The notes beneath the pieces were generated by a model. That model saw nothing but the letters and a program-made list of their open reading frames with translations. It was not told where the DNA came from and did no database searches. From Sphingomonadales bacterium (GTDB taxonomy: Bacteria; Pseudomonadota; Alphaproteobacteria; Sphingomonadales; Sphingomonadaceae): a DNA stretch of 64,000 nt. The translations under genes and the position numbers were made by a program. Positions 8,065 through 16,531 of the stretch are shown piece by piece. Positions within the stretch are counted from its first letter, which is position 1, and each line of letters begins with the position of its first letter. Location: contig JADJAC010000011.1 of NCBI GenBank assembly GCA_016704425.1, positions 496,001 to 560,000 of the forward strand, read 5' to 3'.

Positions 8065-8096
8065 AAAGGCCCCGCCTTTCGGCGGGGCCTTTCCGA
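8065..8096 (+). terminator. Strong hairpin terminator
   Basis: Perfect 12-bp stem AAAGGCCCCGCC / GGCGGGGCCTTT with a TTTC loop, ending in CCTTTCC. It lies about 70 bases after the membrane protein gene, and it could also serve the opposite strand (the A-run before the stem becomes a T-run). Confidence 0.85.
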
Positions 8097-8140
8097 CCAC
8101 ACGACAGCCTCCATGGCTTGGTATCGCCATGTGAGGCCCG

Positions 8141-8212
8141 CTGTTTCCGGTAAGGAAACAGTCTCCAAGCCCGATGCCGAAGCAGCGCGGGAACCCGTTG
8201 GATATATCCAAC
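8141..8212. repeat. Two inverted repeats next to the PemK-type gene
   Basis: CTGTTTCC / GGAAACAG with a GGTAA loop (8141-8161), and a perfect 16-base palindrome GTTGGATATATCCAAC (8197-8212) that abuts the stop codon of the leftward toxin-like gene. They may end its transcript or act as a protein site. The stretch from 7996 to 8211 has no convincing gene. Confidence 0.5.
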
Positions 8213-8634
8213 TACAGATGAATGGTCAATGAAGAGAGGCCTAATCCGTTCAAAACAGCTGCTTTGACGGCTTTCAACTGGTCCATGTCCAATCTGCCGG
8301 AAAGGAAGACGCGTGCGCCGTCCTTCCGACCGGCCTTGAAACGATCAAGCCTGGCATGCGCAACGGTTGCCACCATGTCGCACTTTGCCCACATCACTGG
8401 GGAGTCAAATGGTTGCGGCAAGGGCGTGGCCAATTCAATTCGGCAATGATGCGCTTCGAACGGATCAGGCGCAGTCGTGCTGAGTGGCACGACACCTACA
8501 AGTCCTGCACGATGTCTAAGTCGGGGCGAAATGACGACAATTGGCCTACGCTTGGTCATTTCTGGTTCGATAAAGCCGGTATTGTAATCGCAAAGCAGAA
8601 TTTCGCCCGGTTTGGGATAGTATTGGAGGGCCAT
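8212..8634 (-). CDS. PemK/MazF-family toxin-like protein (orphan)
   Basis: A 140-residue protein with the PemK/MazF fold signature: PKPGEILLCDYN at the start, KRRPIVVISPR next, VGVVPLSTT in the middle and a C-terminal helix with LDMDQLKAVKAAVL. These proteins are mRNA interferases, usually neutralised by a small antitoxin encoded just upstream. Here the 146 bases upstream to the aldo/keto reductase hold no antitoxin frame, only an inverted repeat, and none is visible downstream. It may be a stand-alone or non-toxic family member, or its partner may lie elsewhere. Confidence 0.75.
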   Translation of the reverse strand: MALQYYPKPGEILLCDYNTGFIEPEMTKRRPIVVISPRLRHRAGLVGVVPLSTTAPDPFEAHHCRIELATPLPQPFDSPVMWAKCDMVATVAHARLDRFKAGRKDGARVFLSGRLDMDQLKAVKAAVLNGLGLSSLTIHL

Positions 8635-8688
8635 TGTTGAACGATCATACGAGTTGTTGGGATTGGCGCAACACCTTCATGGCCTTGC

Positions 8689-8707
8689 ATTTGTGCTAAG
8701 CGCAAAT
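8689..8707. promoter_or_regulatory. Inverted repeat upstream of the PemK-type gene
   Basis: ATTTGTGC / GCGCAAAT around a TAA centre (one mismatch), flanked by further TGCA sequences. It lies 55 bases upstream of the leftward toxin-like gene, where an autoregulatory operator would be expected. No protein assigned. Confidence 0.35.
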
Positions 8708-8780
8708 TGTTGCATCAGTCCTGTGGGAATCGCTCGCGCTTCCTTGCCGACGCGGCACGCGGGGGATGAAGCGCCCCCGC

Positions 8781-9797
8781 TCACCCCATCGGGTAGAGGA
8801 TCTCCTTCGTAACCTTGTGGATGGCCTTCATGACATCGTCGGGAAGGACAAGGTCTGCCGCCGCAAAGATCTCCGCGCATTGTTCGACGGTTGTGACGCC
8901 GACGATCGTCGAGGCGACGAAGTCATGCTGTTTCGACCAGGCGACAGCGAGCGTCACGGGCGACATGCCCGCCTCTTTCGCGATCTCCATGATCCGTGCC
9001 GTCGATTCTTGCGCGCGCGGCCCGGCAAAGCGATTAGCCATTGTCGCCTGTCGGCCGCCCATTTCGAGATAGGCCGAAAACCTGGCGCCGGCCGGGCGCT
9101 TGCCGTCCTGATATTTTCCCGAAAGGACGCCGCCGCCGATCGGCGAATACGGGATGAGGCTCACCCCTTCCTGACGGCAGACCTGCGCCAGCTCATCCTC
9201 GAAGCGGCGGTTGTTGATGCTGAAATTGTTCTGGATCGTCTGGTAGCGCGCGGCGCACACGCGCTCGGACGCCTGGATCGATTTCATCAGCCCCCAGCTC
9301 GTTTCGTTCGAACAGCCGAGGATGCGGACCTTGCCCTCGCGGACCAGTTCATCGAGCGTTTCCATTGTTTCTTCATAGGGCGTGTCATGATCGGGCCAGT
9401 GCGTCTGGTAGAGATCGATATAATCGGTCTGGAGCTTGCGCAGGCTGTCTTCGACCGCAACCTTGATATTGTGCCGGTCCAGCGCCGTCATGCCGCCGCG
9501 CTTGGGGCTTTTGAACCAGGCATGGCTTGGCCCCGAAACCTTGGTAGCCAGGATGATCGAATCGCGGTTCTTGCCCTTCAGCCAGCGGCCGACAATCTCT
9601 TCGGTCACGCCGACATATTTGATATCGGGCGGCACGGGATAACCTTCGGCCGTGTCGAAAAAGTTGATCCCGGCATCCAGGCTCATGTCGAGCACGCGGT
9701 GCGCCGTTGCCTCGTCGGCCTGATTCCCGAACGTCATGGTTCCCATGCAGATATCGGAAACGTAAATGGCACTCTTGCCCAGCCTGCGTGACTTCAT
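8781..9797 (-). CDS. Aldo/keto reductase
   Basis: A 338-residue NADPH-dependent oxidoreductase of the aldo/keto reductase superfamily (Tas/voltage-channel-beta-like branch). Catalytic residues are in place: Asp and Tyr in FFDTAEGYP, Lys in ILATKVSG, His in LYQTHWPD. Cofactor-binding segments SNETSWG, SPIGGGVLSGKY and STIVGVTTVEQ follow. The ATG at 9797 is 9 bases from a GAGGA element; an in-frame ATG two codons upstream (9803) is closer to it. Substrate cannot be predicted. Single-gene unit, divergent from the transporter at 9935. Confidence 0.93.
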   Translation of the reverse strand: MKSRRLGKSAIYVSDICMGTMTFGNQADEATAHRVLDMSLDAGINFFDTAEGYPVPPDIKYVGVTEEIVGRWLKGKNRDSIILATKVSGPSHAWFKSPKRGGMTALDRHNIKVAVEDSLRKLQTDYIDLYQTHWPDHDTPYEETMETLDELVREGKVRILGCSNETSWGLMKSIQASERVCAARYQTIQNNFSINNRRFEDELAQVCRQEGVSLIPYSPIGGGVLSGKYQDGKRPAGARFSAYLEMGGRQATMANRFAGPRAQESTARIMEIAKEAGMSPVTLAVAWSKQHDFVASTIVGVTTVEQCAEIFAAADLVLPDDVMKAIHKVTKEILYPMG

Positions 9798-9934
9798 CGA
9801 CATTTATCCTCTTGACCATCTGGGGTGTTTGGCCGGAACACCAGCCGCAAGAACCAAGCCAAACATGCTTGTCCCTTCCGCATAACTGCCGGTAAGGGCG
9901 TGTCAACGATACAAAAGACAGGGACAGTTCAAAA

Positions 9935-11515
9935 ATGAGCGATACGGGCGAGGTGAATATCAAGCGCGACCGGCTGGTCATCACTGCCTCTTCGCTGGGC
10001 ACGGTTTTCGAATGGTATGATTTCTTTGTCTACGGCACGCTCGCGGCACTGATCGGGAAGCTGTTCTTTCCCGCGGGGAGTGACAGTGCTGCCTTCCTGA
10101 AGGCGCTTGCCGTGTTCGGCGTGGGCTTTGGCGTGCGGCCATTGGGCGCACTCCTGTTCGGCGTGCTGGGCGACAAGCTGGGGCGGAAATACACATTCCT
10201 TGTCACGATCACGCTGATGGGCGTTGCGACAGCAGGGATCGGCTTCCTGCCGACCTATGCAACGATCGGCGTCTGGGCACCGATCCTGCTTGTCGTGTTG
10301 CGCGCGTTGCAAGGCCTTGCGCTCGGCGGGGAATATGGCGGCGCTGCCATTTATGTTGCCGAACACGCACCCCGCAACAAGCGCGGATTCTACACCGGCT
10401 TCATTCAGGGCAGTGTGGTTGGCGGATTCATCCTGTCGCTGGCCGTGGTGCTGACGACCAATGCCATTGTCGGCAAGGAGAGTGATTGGGCCTGGCGGAT
10501 ACCGTTCCTCTTTTCGCTGTTGCTGCTTGCCGTTTCGCTCTGGATCCGGATGAAGCTTTCCGAAAGCCCGGTTTTCCAGGCGATGAAGGAAGCCGGTGAA
10601 ACGGCGGTCAACCCCTTGAAGGAAAGCTTTGACAGCTGGGCCAAGGTCCGCCGCCTGCTCGCCGCGATGATCGGTATTGCCGCCGGCCTGACCGTGATCT
10701 GGTATACGGCGCAGTTCCAGGCGCTCTATTTCTTGCAGAATGCACTCAGGATTGACGATACCGCCGCGCAGATCATCGTTGGCGCGGGCGCGATTGCCAG
10801 CCTGTTCTGGTTCGTCTTCTTTGGCTGGCTGTCGGATCGGATCGGCCGGAAAAAGCCGATCATCATCGGCTATGCGCTGACGATCGTCCTTCTCTTTCCG
10901 CTGTTTCACGCGATGGCCAACCTCGCCAACCCGGCGCTTTCTGATGCCATGGCGCGAAGTCCGGTCGTGGTGACGGGTAGTGACTGCGCCTACAACCCGT
11001 TCGCGCAATCGGGCCAGACGACCGAATGCGGCAAGGTGCTCGATATCCTTTCGAAGCGCGGCGTCGCCTATACCAAGAAGCAGGGCGATCCGGCCTCCGC
11101 TCCGGTGGTGACGATCGGCGGGACCGTTGTCGACGCGACCGCACCCGAAGCGCTTGAGGCGGGCCTGAAACAGGCAGGCTATAATCTCGACAAGGTCGCG
11201 CCGCCCGCGGGCAAGCTGTTCGGGCTGATCCTCTGCATCATCGGCATCGGTTGCCTTTCAGGCATGACCTATGGCCCGGTTGCCTCCTGGCTTGTCGAGT
11301 TGTTCCCGGCGCGCACGCGCTACACCTCTATGTCGATTCCCTATCATATCGGGACGGGTTATTTCGGCGGTTTCCTGCCGTTTATCAGCCAGTATATCGT
11401 GGCGCGGACGGGCGATCCCTTCGCCGGGCTCTGGTATACGGTGGGCGTCGTCGCGGTCGCGCTTGTCGTGGCTGCGTTGTTCCTCCCGGAAACCAGCGGC
11501 AAGGAACTCGACTGA
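9935..11515 (+). CDS. MFS transporter, metabolite:H+ symporter family
   Basis: A 526-residue inner membrane transporter of the MHS (ProP/KgtP/ShiA-like) branch. It shows GTVFEWYDFFVYG in helix 1, GDKLGRKYTF after helix 2, QGLALGGEYGGA in helix 4 and SDRIGRKKPI in the second half. It is longer than usual because of an insertion of about 95 residues (331-427) between two helices, probably periplasmic, with two cysteines (351, 365) that could pair. An AGGGA element precedes the ATG by 10 bases. The alanine racemase gene follows after 28 bases. Substrate unknown, likely a carboxylate or amino-acid-like compound. Confidence 0.9.
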   Translation: MSDTGEVNIKRDRLVITASSLGTVFEWYDFFVYGTLAALIGKLFFPAGSDSAAFLKALAVFGVGFGVRPLGALLFGVLGDKLGRKYTFLVTITLMGVATAGIGFLPTYATIGVWAPILLVVLRALQGLALGGEYGGAAIYVAEHAPRNKRGFYTGFIQGSVVGGFILSLAVVLTTNAIVGKESDWAWRIPFLFSLLLLAVSLWIRMKLSESPVFQAMKEAGETAVNPLKESFDSWAKVRRLLAAMIGIAAGLTVIWYTAQFQALYFLQNALRIDDTAAQIIVGAGAIASLFWFVFFGWLSDRIGRKKPIIIGYALTIVLLFPLFHAMANLANPALSDAMARSPVVVTGSDCAYNPFAQSGQTTECGKVLDILSKRGVAYTKKQGDPASAPVVTIGGTVVDATAPEALEAGLKQAGYNLDKVAPPAGKLFGLILCIIGIGCLSGMTYGPVASWLVELFPARTRYTSMSIPYHIGTGYFGGFLPFISQYIVARTGDPFAGLWYTVGVVAVALVVAALFLPETSGKELD

Positions 11516-11543
11516 TCGCGCGTCTGGCCTTATCGCGCGCGGG

Positions 11544-12578
11544 ATGACCGGCACTGCACCCCTTCGCCTTGCGCTCGATGGCGCTGCGCTCATTGCCAAT
11601 TGGCGCTGGCTTGCCGCGCAAAGCGGCAGGGCCGCCTGTGGTGCGGCGATCAAGGCGGACGGTTACGGCCTTGGCGCGCGGCCGGTGCTGGACCGGTTGG
11701 CCGATGCCGGATGCCGCGACTTTTTCGTGACGACATGGGATGAGGTGCGCGCGCTTGGCGCCTTGCCGGACGGCCTTTCGCTTTCGGTCCTCCACGGCGT
11801 GCGCGACGCGGATATGGCCGAGGCAACCACCGCCCGCGCGCGGCCCACGCTCAACACGGTGGAACAGGTGAAGCGCTGGAAACAGGCGGGCGGGCCCACG
11901 TGCGACGTGATGGTCGATACGGGCATGAACCGGTTGGGCATAGCCCTGCAGGACGTAGCGGATGGCCTGCTCGATGGCCTGAACATCGACACGCTGATGA
12001 GCCATCTGGCCTCTGCCGACGAGGATGTGCCGCAGAATGCGCAGCAGCGTGCGGCCTTCGCGGCGCTTGCGGGGCGGACGGGCGCGCGGCGGATGAGCCT
12101 GGCCAATTCGGCGGGCATCTGCCTTGGGCCCGATTATCATTTCGATCTGACGCGGCCCGGCCTTGCCCTTTATGGCGGCGTTCCGCGCGGCGAGGCGGCG
12201 GGGCACATTGCGCCGGTCGCGCACCCACAGGCGCAGGTTATCCAGCGCCGCCGCATCAAGGCTGGGGATAGCGTGGGCTATAACGCAACCTTCACGGCGA
12301 AGCGCGCAATGGAGCTGGCGATCCTCAATATCGGCTATGCCGACGGGTATCTGCGCGGCTTTTCCAACCGCGGCAGCGCGGGCGGCGGACGCTTCCCCGT
12401 GATCGGTCGTGTCTCGATGGACCTGATTGCGATTGCTGTCGACGCCGACCCCGCCATTGCAGAGGGGGACTGGATCGCGCTTGATTATGCGCTGCCCGAA
12501 GCATCCGCCCAATCCGGCTTGGCGCAGTATGAATTGCTGACCACGCTCGGCCATCGATTCGACCGGGTTTGGATGTAA
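11544..12578 (+). CDS. alr: Alanine racemase
   Basis: A PLP-dependent enzyme interconverting L- and D-alanine for peptidoglycan. The 344-residue protein has the PLP lysine at 37 (AAIKADGYGLG), the opposite catalytic Tyr at 246 (GYNATF), and conserved MVDTGMNRLG, LANSAG, RPGLALYGG and NIGYADGY segments. The frame is open far upstream inside the transporter gene; ATG 11544 gives the normal family start although its RBS is weak, which suggests coupling to the transporter. A hairpin shared with the convergent receptor gene follows. Confidence 0.93.
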   Translation: MTGTAPLRLALDGAALIANWRWLAAQSGRAACGAAIKADGYGLGARPVLDRLADAGCRDFFVTTWDEVRALGALPDGLSLSVLHGVRDADMAEATTARARPTLNTVEQVKRWKQAGGPTCDVMVDTGMNRLGIALQDVADGLLDGLNIDTLMSHLASADEDVPQNAQQRAAFAALAGRTGARRMSLANSAGICLGPDYHFDLTRPGLALYGGVPRGEAAGHIAPVAHPQAQVIQRRRIKAGDSVGYNATFTAKRAMELAILNIGYADGYLRGFSNRGSAGGGRFPVIGRVSMDLIAIAVDADPAIAEGDWIALDYALPEASAQSGLAQYELLTTLGHRFDRVWM

Positions 12579-12579
12579 A

Positions 12580-12604
12580 AAGGGCCGCCCCGAAGGACGG
12601 CCCT
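12580..12604. terminator. Hairpin terminator between alr and the TonB receptor
   Basis: Stem AGGGCCG / CGGCCCT with an inner loop. On the minus strand it is followed by a run of T (TTTTTAC), making it a proper intrinsic terminator for the leftward receptor gene; alr probably ends there too. Confidence 0.75.
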
Positions 12605-12633
12605 GGCAGTGTGTTTTGGTGCTGTGAGTTGGC

Positions 12634-15606
12634 TTAGAATTTCAGGCGAATGCCTGAATAAAATCTTCTGCCAATCGCGTCGTACGTTCCGGCATCCGTT
12701 TCAGTACCCGTCACGTTTCCGGGTAGGCCGCTAATGATAGGAGGCGGTGACGTGTCGAAAAGATTGTCGACGCCGGCATAAAATTCGAAGTGATCACCGA
12801 CATCGAAGGATGCCTGCAAGTCAGAATAGTATTTTGCGCCAACGCTCGCGCGCCTGTCGCGCGCCTTCACGGGATTTCCGGCCGAGTCCGTCAGTCCCAA
12901 GACGAATTGGTCGTCGAGGAAAGAGCGACCAATATAGTTGCCGCGATACTGCAGGTTGAGGCCACCGATCTTGGCGCCCAGCGTGAGCAGGAAGCGATTC
13001 TTGGCCGCGCCGATTTCTCCGGCGATCTGGTCCTTTGCTGCCCCCGGAAGTGGAACCTGGTAGAACTTGAAGACGTGCGTGTAGGCAATCGATGCACTGG
13101 CCAAAACGCCGCCTATCTCCTTGTTATAATTTGCCGTCACGTCAAGTGAGCTGTTGAAGACGCCACCACTGTTTGTTGCGCCGCTGTTGATGAATTGCAG
13201 CGAACCCGCACTGTTTGCGCCTTCTGGCCCGGCACGCCGGACAACAAAGCCACAAAATGGCTGATTTCCTTGCCGGAAGCATTGATCGAGAATGAATTGC
13301 CGCGGCGTGCTGACAATGGCGCCCTTGATCCGTGTTCTGGAGTAATCGACCGTAAAATTGAAATTCTTCAGGAAGTCAATTGAACGGGGCGTAATGATTG
13401 CGCCAATGGTGAGGGTGTTTGCGCGCTCTTCCTTCAAGTTCGGGTTTCCAGAATCGAATCCGCTCACGCCCTGAACATCGGCCTGATTGAGTGTGAATGC
13501 GCCGTTGGCGGCAATGTTGGCGTTCACTCCGGCAGAGGCGCGGCACTGGCTGCCAAGAACACCACTGGTCGTAGCTGTCGCGCCGATGCACGGGTCAATG
13601 AGCCCGGTCGGAAAGTTCTGGCTTGGGCCCTGGAACAGCTCGCCGACATTTGGTGCGCGTGTTGCCCGCGCCATGACAGCACGAAAGCGGATATCGCTCG
13701 ACGGAGCATATTCCAGGCCATAGTTGTAGGAGTAAACCGTGCCAATCGTTGAATAGTCCGACACACGCCCTGCGCCCTTCAGCGTCAATTCCTTAAAGAA
13801 GGGTTTGTCTGCGAGAATGGGAAAGCGGACTTCACCATAGCCTTCGTAAACATCAAAGGAGCCCGAGGTATTTGGAATAGCATTCCCACCGTTCAGACCG
13901 GCTTGCTGTAAAGCGTCGAAAGCCGCGGCACTCGACTCTTCTCGATATTCGCCTCCAGCGGCTACACCGATCGGACCAGCGCCAAAGAGATCGAGCAGAT
14001 TGCCAGAAATGTTCGCGCCCGCGTCGATCTGCCTTGCAAAGGCGGAGCGATTGCCGTCGGCTCGAATATATTTCGCCGCCGCAGGGGAAATCTTGTTTGC
14101 GCCGAACACGTTGACGGGAACGCATCCTTGTGCGCGCGCCTGCACGTCGGCGCAAACCAGATTGCCATTGGCATCCTGCGTCACAACCAGCGCAGAGCGG
14201 AAGTTCGCGAGATTGACCTGCCCGGTTGAGGTCTGGTTGTCGTCCGTGCGGCCATAGTTGAAATAGGCATCATAGTGCCAATTGTTCGAAATTTTGCCTT
14301 CCAGACCAGCGACAATTCGATAGGTCGTGCGATCAGCAACATTCCCGCGGTTGTCGATGTCAGTCAATCTGCGGGTAAATGAAACGTCACGAAGCCCATC
14401 ACCATCTACGTCGCTCAAAAGAGCCAACAGCGCAGCAGGTACGAACGGATTTGCAAAGATCGTTCCGTTCGCGAGCCGCTGCTCAACTGGGAAAAAGCCG
14501 CCACTGCCTTGGAATATCCCATTGGTTCCTGCCGTGGATACGGGAAAAGGCTCAAGGACCGACCTGGTGTGGCTCTTCGCAAACGTCCCCTCCAGAAATA
14601 CTGAAATGTCTGGAGTGATGTCATAATTGGCGCGTGTCGCGATCAGGAATCGTTCGACTGGAACGGCGATCGTCCGAAACGCAGACCTGTTGAAACCATC
14701 CGGCGCGCGCGTTGCGGTGCCGTTGGTTGAAAAACCCGTGATGAAGTTCCCGTTCCTGTCGAACGTGCCCGCCGTTACTCCGGGAGCTGAGAAAAAGCGT
14801 CCTTGCGGAGCGAAGCTCGAAAAGAAGGGTCGCGTGATTTTGAAAAGATCGTCCACATTTCCTGTAATCGCCCCGCCGACGCTTGTCTGGTCGACGGCCG
14901 AACGTGCGCGGTCTGCTGACCTCACTGATCCGTCGCGGGAATAGCCGACATAGGCAATGACGTTGCCGCGATCTTCGGCGAAATTGCCCCCAATCGTGAG
15001 ATTGAACTGGCGGGTCTTGTCGTCGCCTTCCTCGGAGACACCCAATTGTGCGTTGGCTTCAATGCCCTGGAAATTCTTCTTGTAAATGACGTTAACAACG
15101 CCAGCCACTGCGTCCGATCCATAGATGGACGAAGCACCGCCCGTCAGAATTTCAACCCGTTCGATGAAGGGTGTCGGGATCGTATTGAAGTCGACGCGTT
15201 GATCATTTGGGTCACCCGAGACAAAACGGCGACCATCGACGAGTACCAGGGTGCGCGCGGAGCCCAAATTACGCAGATCTACTGTCGCCAAGCCTACGCC
15301 AGATGTTCCGAAATTGGAGTTTGTCCGGCTTACTGCGGGGGTGCCGAAGACCGGATTCTGCAATAGGACATTTTGAAGGTTGGCTGCTCCGGTCGATTTG
15401 ATTGAAGCATCGCTCACGATCTGCAGCGGAGAAGCTGAAACTAGCGACGGAGACGCAATACGTGATCCCGTAACAACGATCTCACCCCCAGCCGCTTCAT
15501 CTTCTGCCGCCTGCGGTGCGGCGTCTTGCGACCAGGCGGGCTGGGCGAGGAGGAAGAGACTGGAGGTTGCCAAGGCGGAGGCCAGCAGGAAACGACTTTT
15601 TTGCAT
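12634..15606 (-). CDS. TonB-dependent outer membrane receptor
   Basis: A 990-residue outer membrane transporter. The signal peptide ends near AQPAWSQ; a TonB-box-like EIVVTGSRI follows, then a plug domain (LVLVDGRRFV, VEILTGGASSIYGSDAVAGVVN) and a long beta-barrel ending in RRFYSGIRLKF with the C-terminal Phe needed for BAM assembly. It is of the large-barrel type common in sphingomonads for oligosaccharide or peptide-like substrates, but its ligand is unknown. A GGGGA element lies 8 bases before the ATG. It is unlike the two paralogous receptors at 51-57 kb. Confidence 0.93.
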   Translation of the reverse strand: MQKSRFLLASALATSSLFLLAQPAWSQDAAPQAAEDEAAGGEIVVTGSRIASPSLVSASPLQIVSDASIKSTGAANLQNVLLQNPVFGTPAVSRTNSNFGTSGVGLATVDLRNLGSARTLVLVDGRRFVSGDPNDQRVDFNTIPTPFIERVEILTGGASSIYGSDAVAGVVNVIYKKNFQGIEANAQLGVSEEGDDKTRQFNLTIGGNFAEDRGNVIAYVGYSRDGSVRSADRARSAVDQTSVGGAITGNVDDLFKITRPFFSSFAPQGRFFSAPGVTAGTFDRNGNFITGFSTNGTATRAPDGFNRSAFRTIAVPVERFLIATRANYDITPDISVFLEGTFAKSHTRSVLEPFPVSTAGTNGIFQGSGGFFPVEQRLANGTIFANPFVPAALLALLSDVDGDGLRDVSFTRRLTDIDNRGNVADRTTYRIVAGLEGKISNNWHYDAYFNYGRTDDNQTSTGQVNLANFRSALVVTQDANGNLVCADVQARAQGCVPVNVFGANKISPAAAKYIRADGNRSAFARQIDAGANISGNLLDLFGAGPIGVAAGGEYREESSAAAFDALQQAGLNGGNAIPNTSGSFDVYEGYGEVRFPILADKPFFKELTLKGAGRVSDYSTIGTVYSYNYGLEYAPSSDIRFRAVMARATRAPNVGELFQGPSQNFPTGLIDPCIGATATTSGVLGSQCRASAGVNANIAANGAFTLNQADVQGVSGFDSGNPNLKEERANTLTIGAIITPRSIDFLKNFNFTVDYSRTRIKGAIVSTPRQFILDQCFRQGNQPFCGFVVRRAGPEGANSAGSLQFINSGATNSGGVFNSSLDVTANYNKEIGGVLASASIAYTHVFKFYQVPLPGAAKDQIAGEIGAAKNRFLLTLGAKIGGLNLQYRGNYIGRSFLDDQFVLGLTDSAGNPVKARDRRASVGAKYYSDLQASFDVGDHFEFYAGVDNLFDTSPPPIISGLPGNVTGTETDAGTYDAIGRRFYSGIRLKF

Positions 15607-15961
15607 TATTTTATCCCCAAAAAAATTGCCGCGCCCTTAGGAACACGCGCGGTGGTGAGGATATGACAGATGAAAATCGTCAATTCCGGCAAGTGCAAAT
15701 TTAATTCTCGGAGAAAATCGTAAATTTATTCATTCTATTGTAGCAATGATGCAACAATATTAATCAATTGTCTTCAGGATGTGCATATACAATGAATTTT
15801 TGATTTTGGATGCGGGACATCTATTTCAAGTGTATCAAAAAATTGAATCATCAACTTGCATCGCATCCCCGCCTTCCCGATTCGGCACGGTCTCCGCCGC
15901 TCATGTTGCGGCGCACTATGAATCGGGCTAGAGACGGTTTTTCCGTTTCGGGGGTCCGCGA
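15607..15961. other. AT-rich divergent promoter region (no gene)
   Basis: 355 bases between the leftward TonB receptor and rightward phaR. It is strikingly AT-rich around 15700-15850. On the minus strand TTGATT and TACAAT (19 bases apart, around 15735-15765) could be the receptor promoter. I see no reading frame with a credible RBS. Confidence 0.5.
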
Positions 15962-16495
15962 ATGGCCAAGACAGCGAATGATGGAACCAGGCCCGTCATC
16001 ATCAAGAAGTATGCGAACCGCAGGCTCTACAACACCGATACCTCTTCCTACATCACGCTCGACGATCTGGCGAAGATGACGCGTGAGGGACGCGAGTTTC
16101 AGGTGCTCGATGCCAAGAGCAATGACGATATCACCCACAGTGTCCTGACCCAGATCATCATGGATGAAGAAGGGCGCGGGCAGACGATGCTCCCGGCCGG
16201 CTTCCTGCGCCAGCTGATCTCGATGTACGGCGATTCGATGCAGGCGATGGTGCCGAGCTATCTCGAAGCATCGATGGATGCGTTCCGCAAGAACCACTCC
16301 AAGTTCCGTGAGGCTCTTGAAGGCGCGATTGCCAGCGGTCCCTTCGCAGAGATTGCCAAGCGCAACCTCGAAATGTTCGAAGCGGCGACGAGTGCCTTCC
16401 GGCCCAGGCCGGCGCACGACAAGAAGGACGAAGAGATTGCCGCGCTCAAGGCGCAGCTTGCCGAACTTCAGGCAAAGGTCGAAAAGCTGGGGTAA
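15962..16495 (+). CDS. phaR: Polyhydroxyalkanoate synthesis regulator PhaR
   Basis: A 177-residue DNA- and PHB-binding repressor of polyhydroxyalkanoate granule genes. The N-terminal PHB/PHA accumulation domain has KKYANRRLYNTDTSSYITLD, followed by QVLDAKSNDDITHSVLTQII. The accumulation-regulatory part (about 75-135) contains QLISMYGDSMQAMVPSYLE, and the C-terminus is a coiled coil (DEEIAALKAQLAELQAKVEKL). GGGGG upstream is the likely RBS. No PHA synthase or phasin lies in the window, so targets are elsewhere. Confidence 0.93.
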   Translation: MAKTANDGTRPVIIKKYANRRLYNTDTSSYITLDDLAKMTREGREFQVLDAKSNDDITHSVLTQIIMDEEGRGQTMLPAGFLRQLISMYGDSMQAMVPSYLEASMDAFRKNHSKFREALEGAIASGPFAEIAKRNLEMFEAATSAFRPRPAHDKKDEEIAALKAQLAELQAKVEKLG

Positions 16496-16499
16496 GAGG

Positions 16500-16523
16500 C
16501 GTCGCCCCTGCGCAGGGGCGACG
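16500..16523. terminator. Perfect hairpin after phaR (REP-like core)
   Basis: CGTCGCCCCT / AGGGGCGACG, 10 bp, GCGC loop, lengthened by an outer GAGGCG / CGCCTC pairing. No U-tract. The core GTCGCCCCTGCG is shared with the inverted repeat pair at 27131-27204. Confidence 0.65.
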
Positions 16524-16531
16524 TAAGCGCC

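Noticed and set aside
8008..8232. 74-codon frame between the accessory membrane protein and the PemK-type gene
   Set aside because: It runs through the strong terminator hairpin at 8065 and the second inverted repeat, with no RBS or protein-like pattern.
8766..9791. 341-codon antisense frame over the aldo/keto reductase
   Set aside because: A shadow of a clearly recognised enzyme with intact catalytic tetrad.
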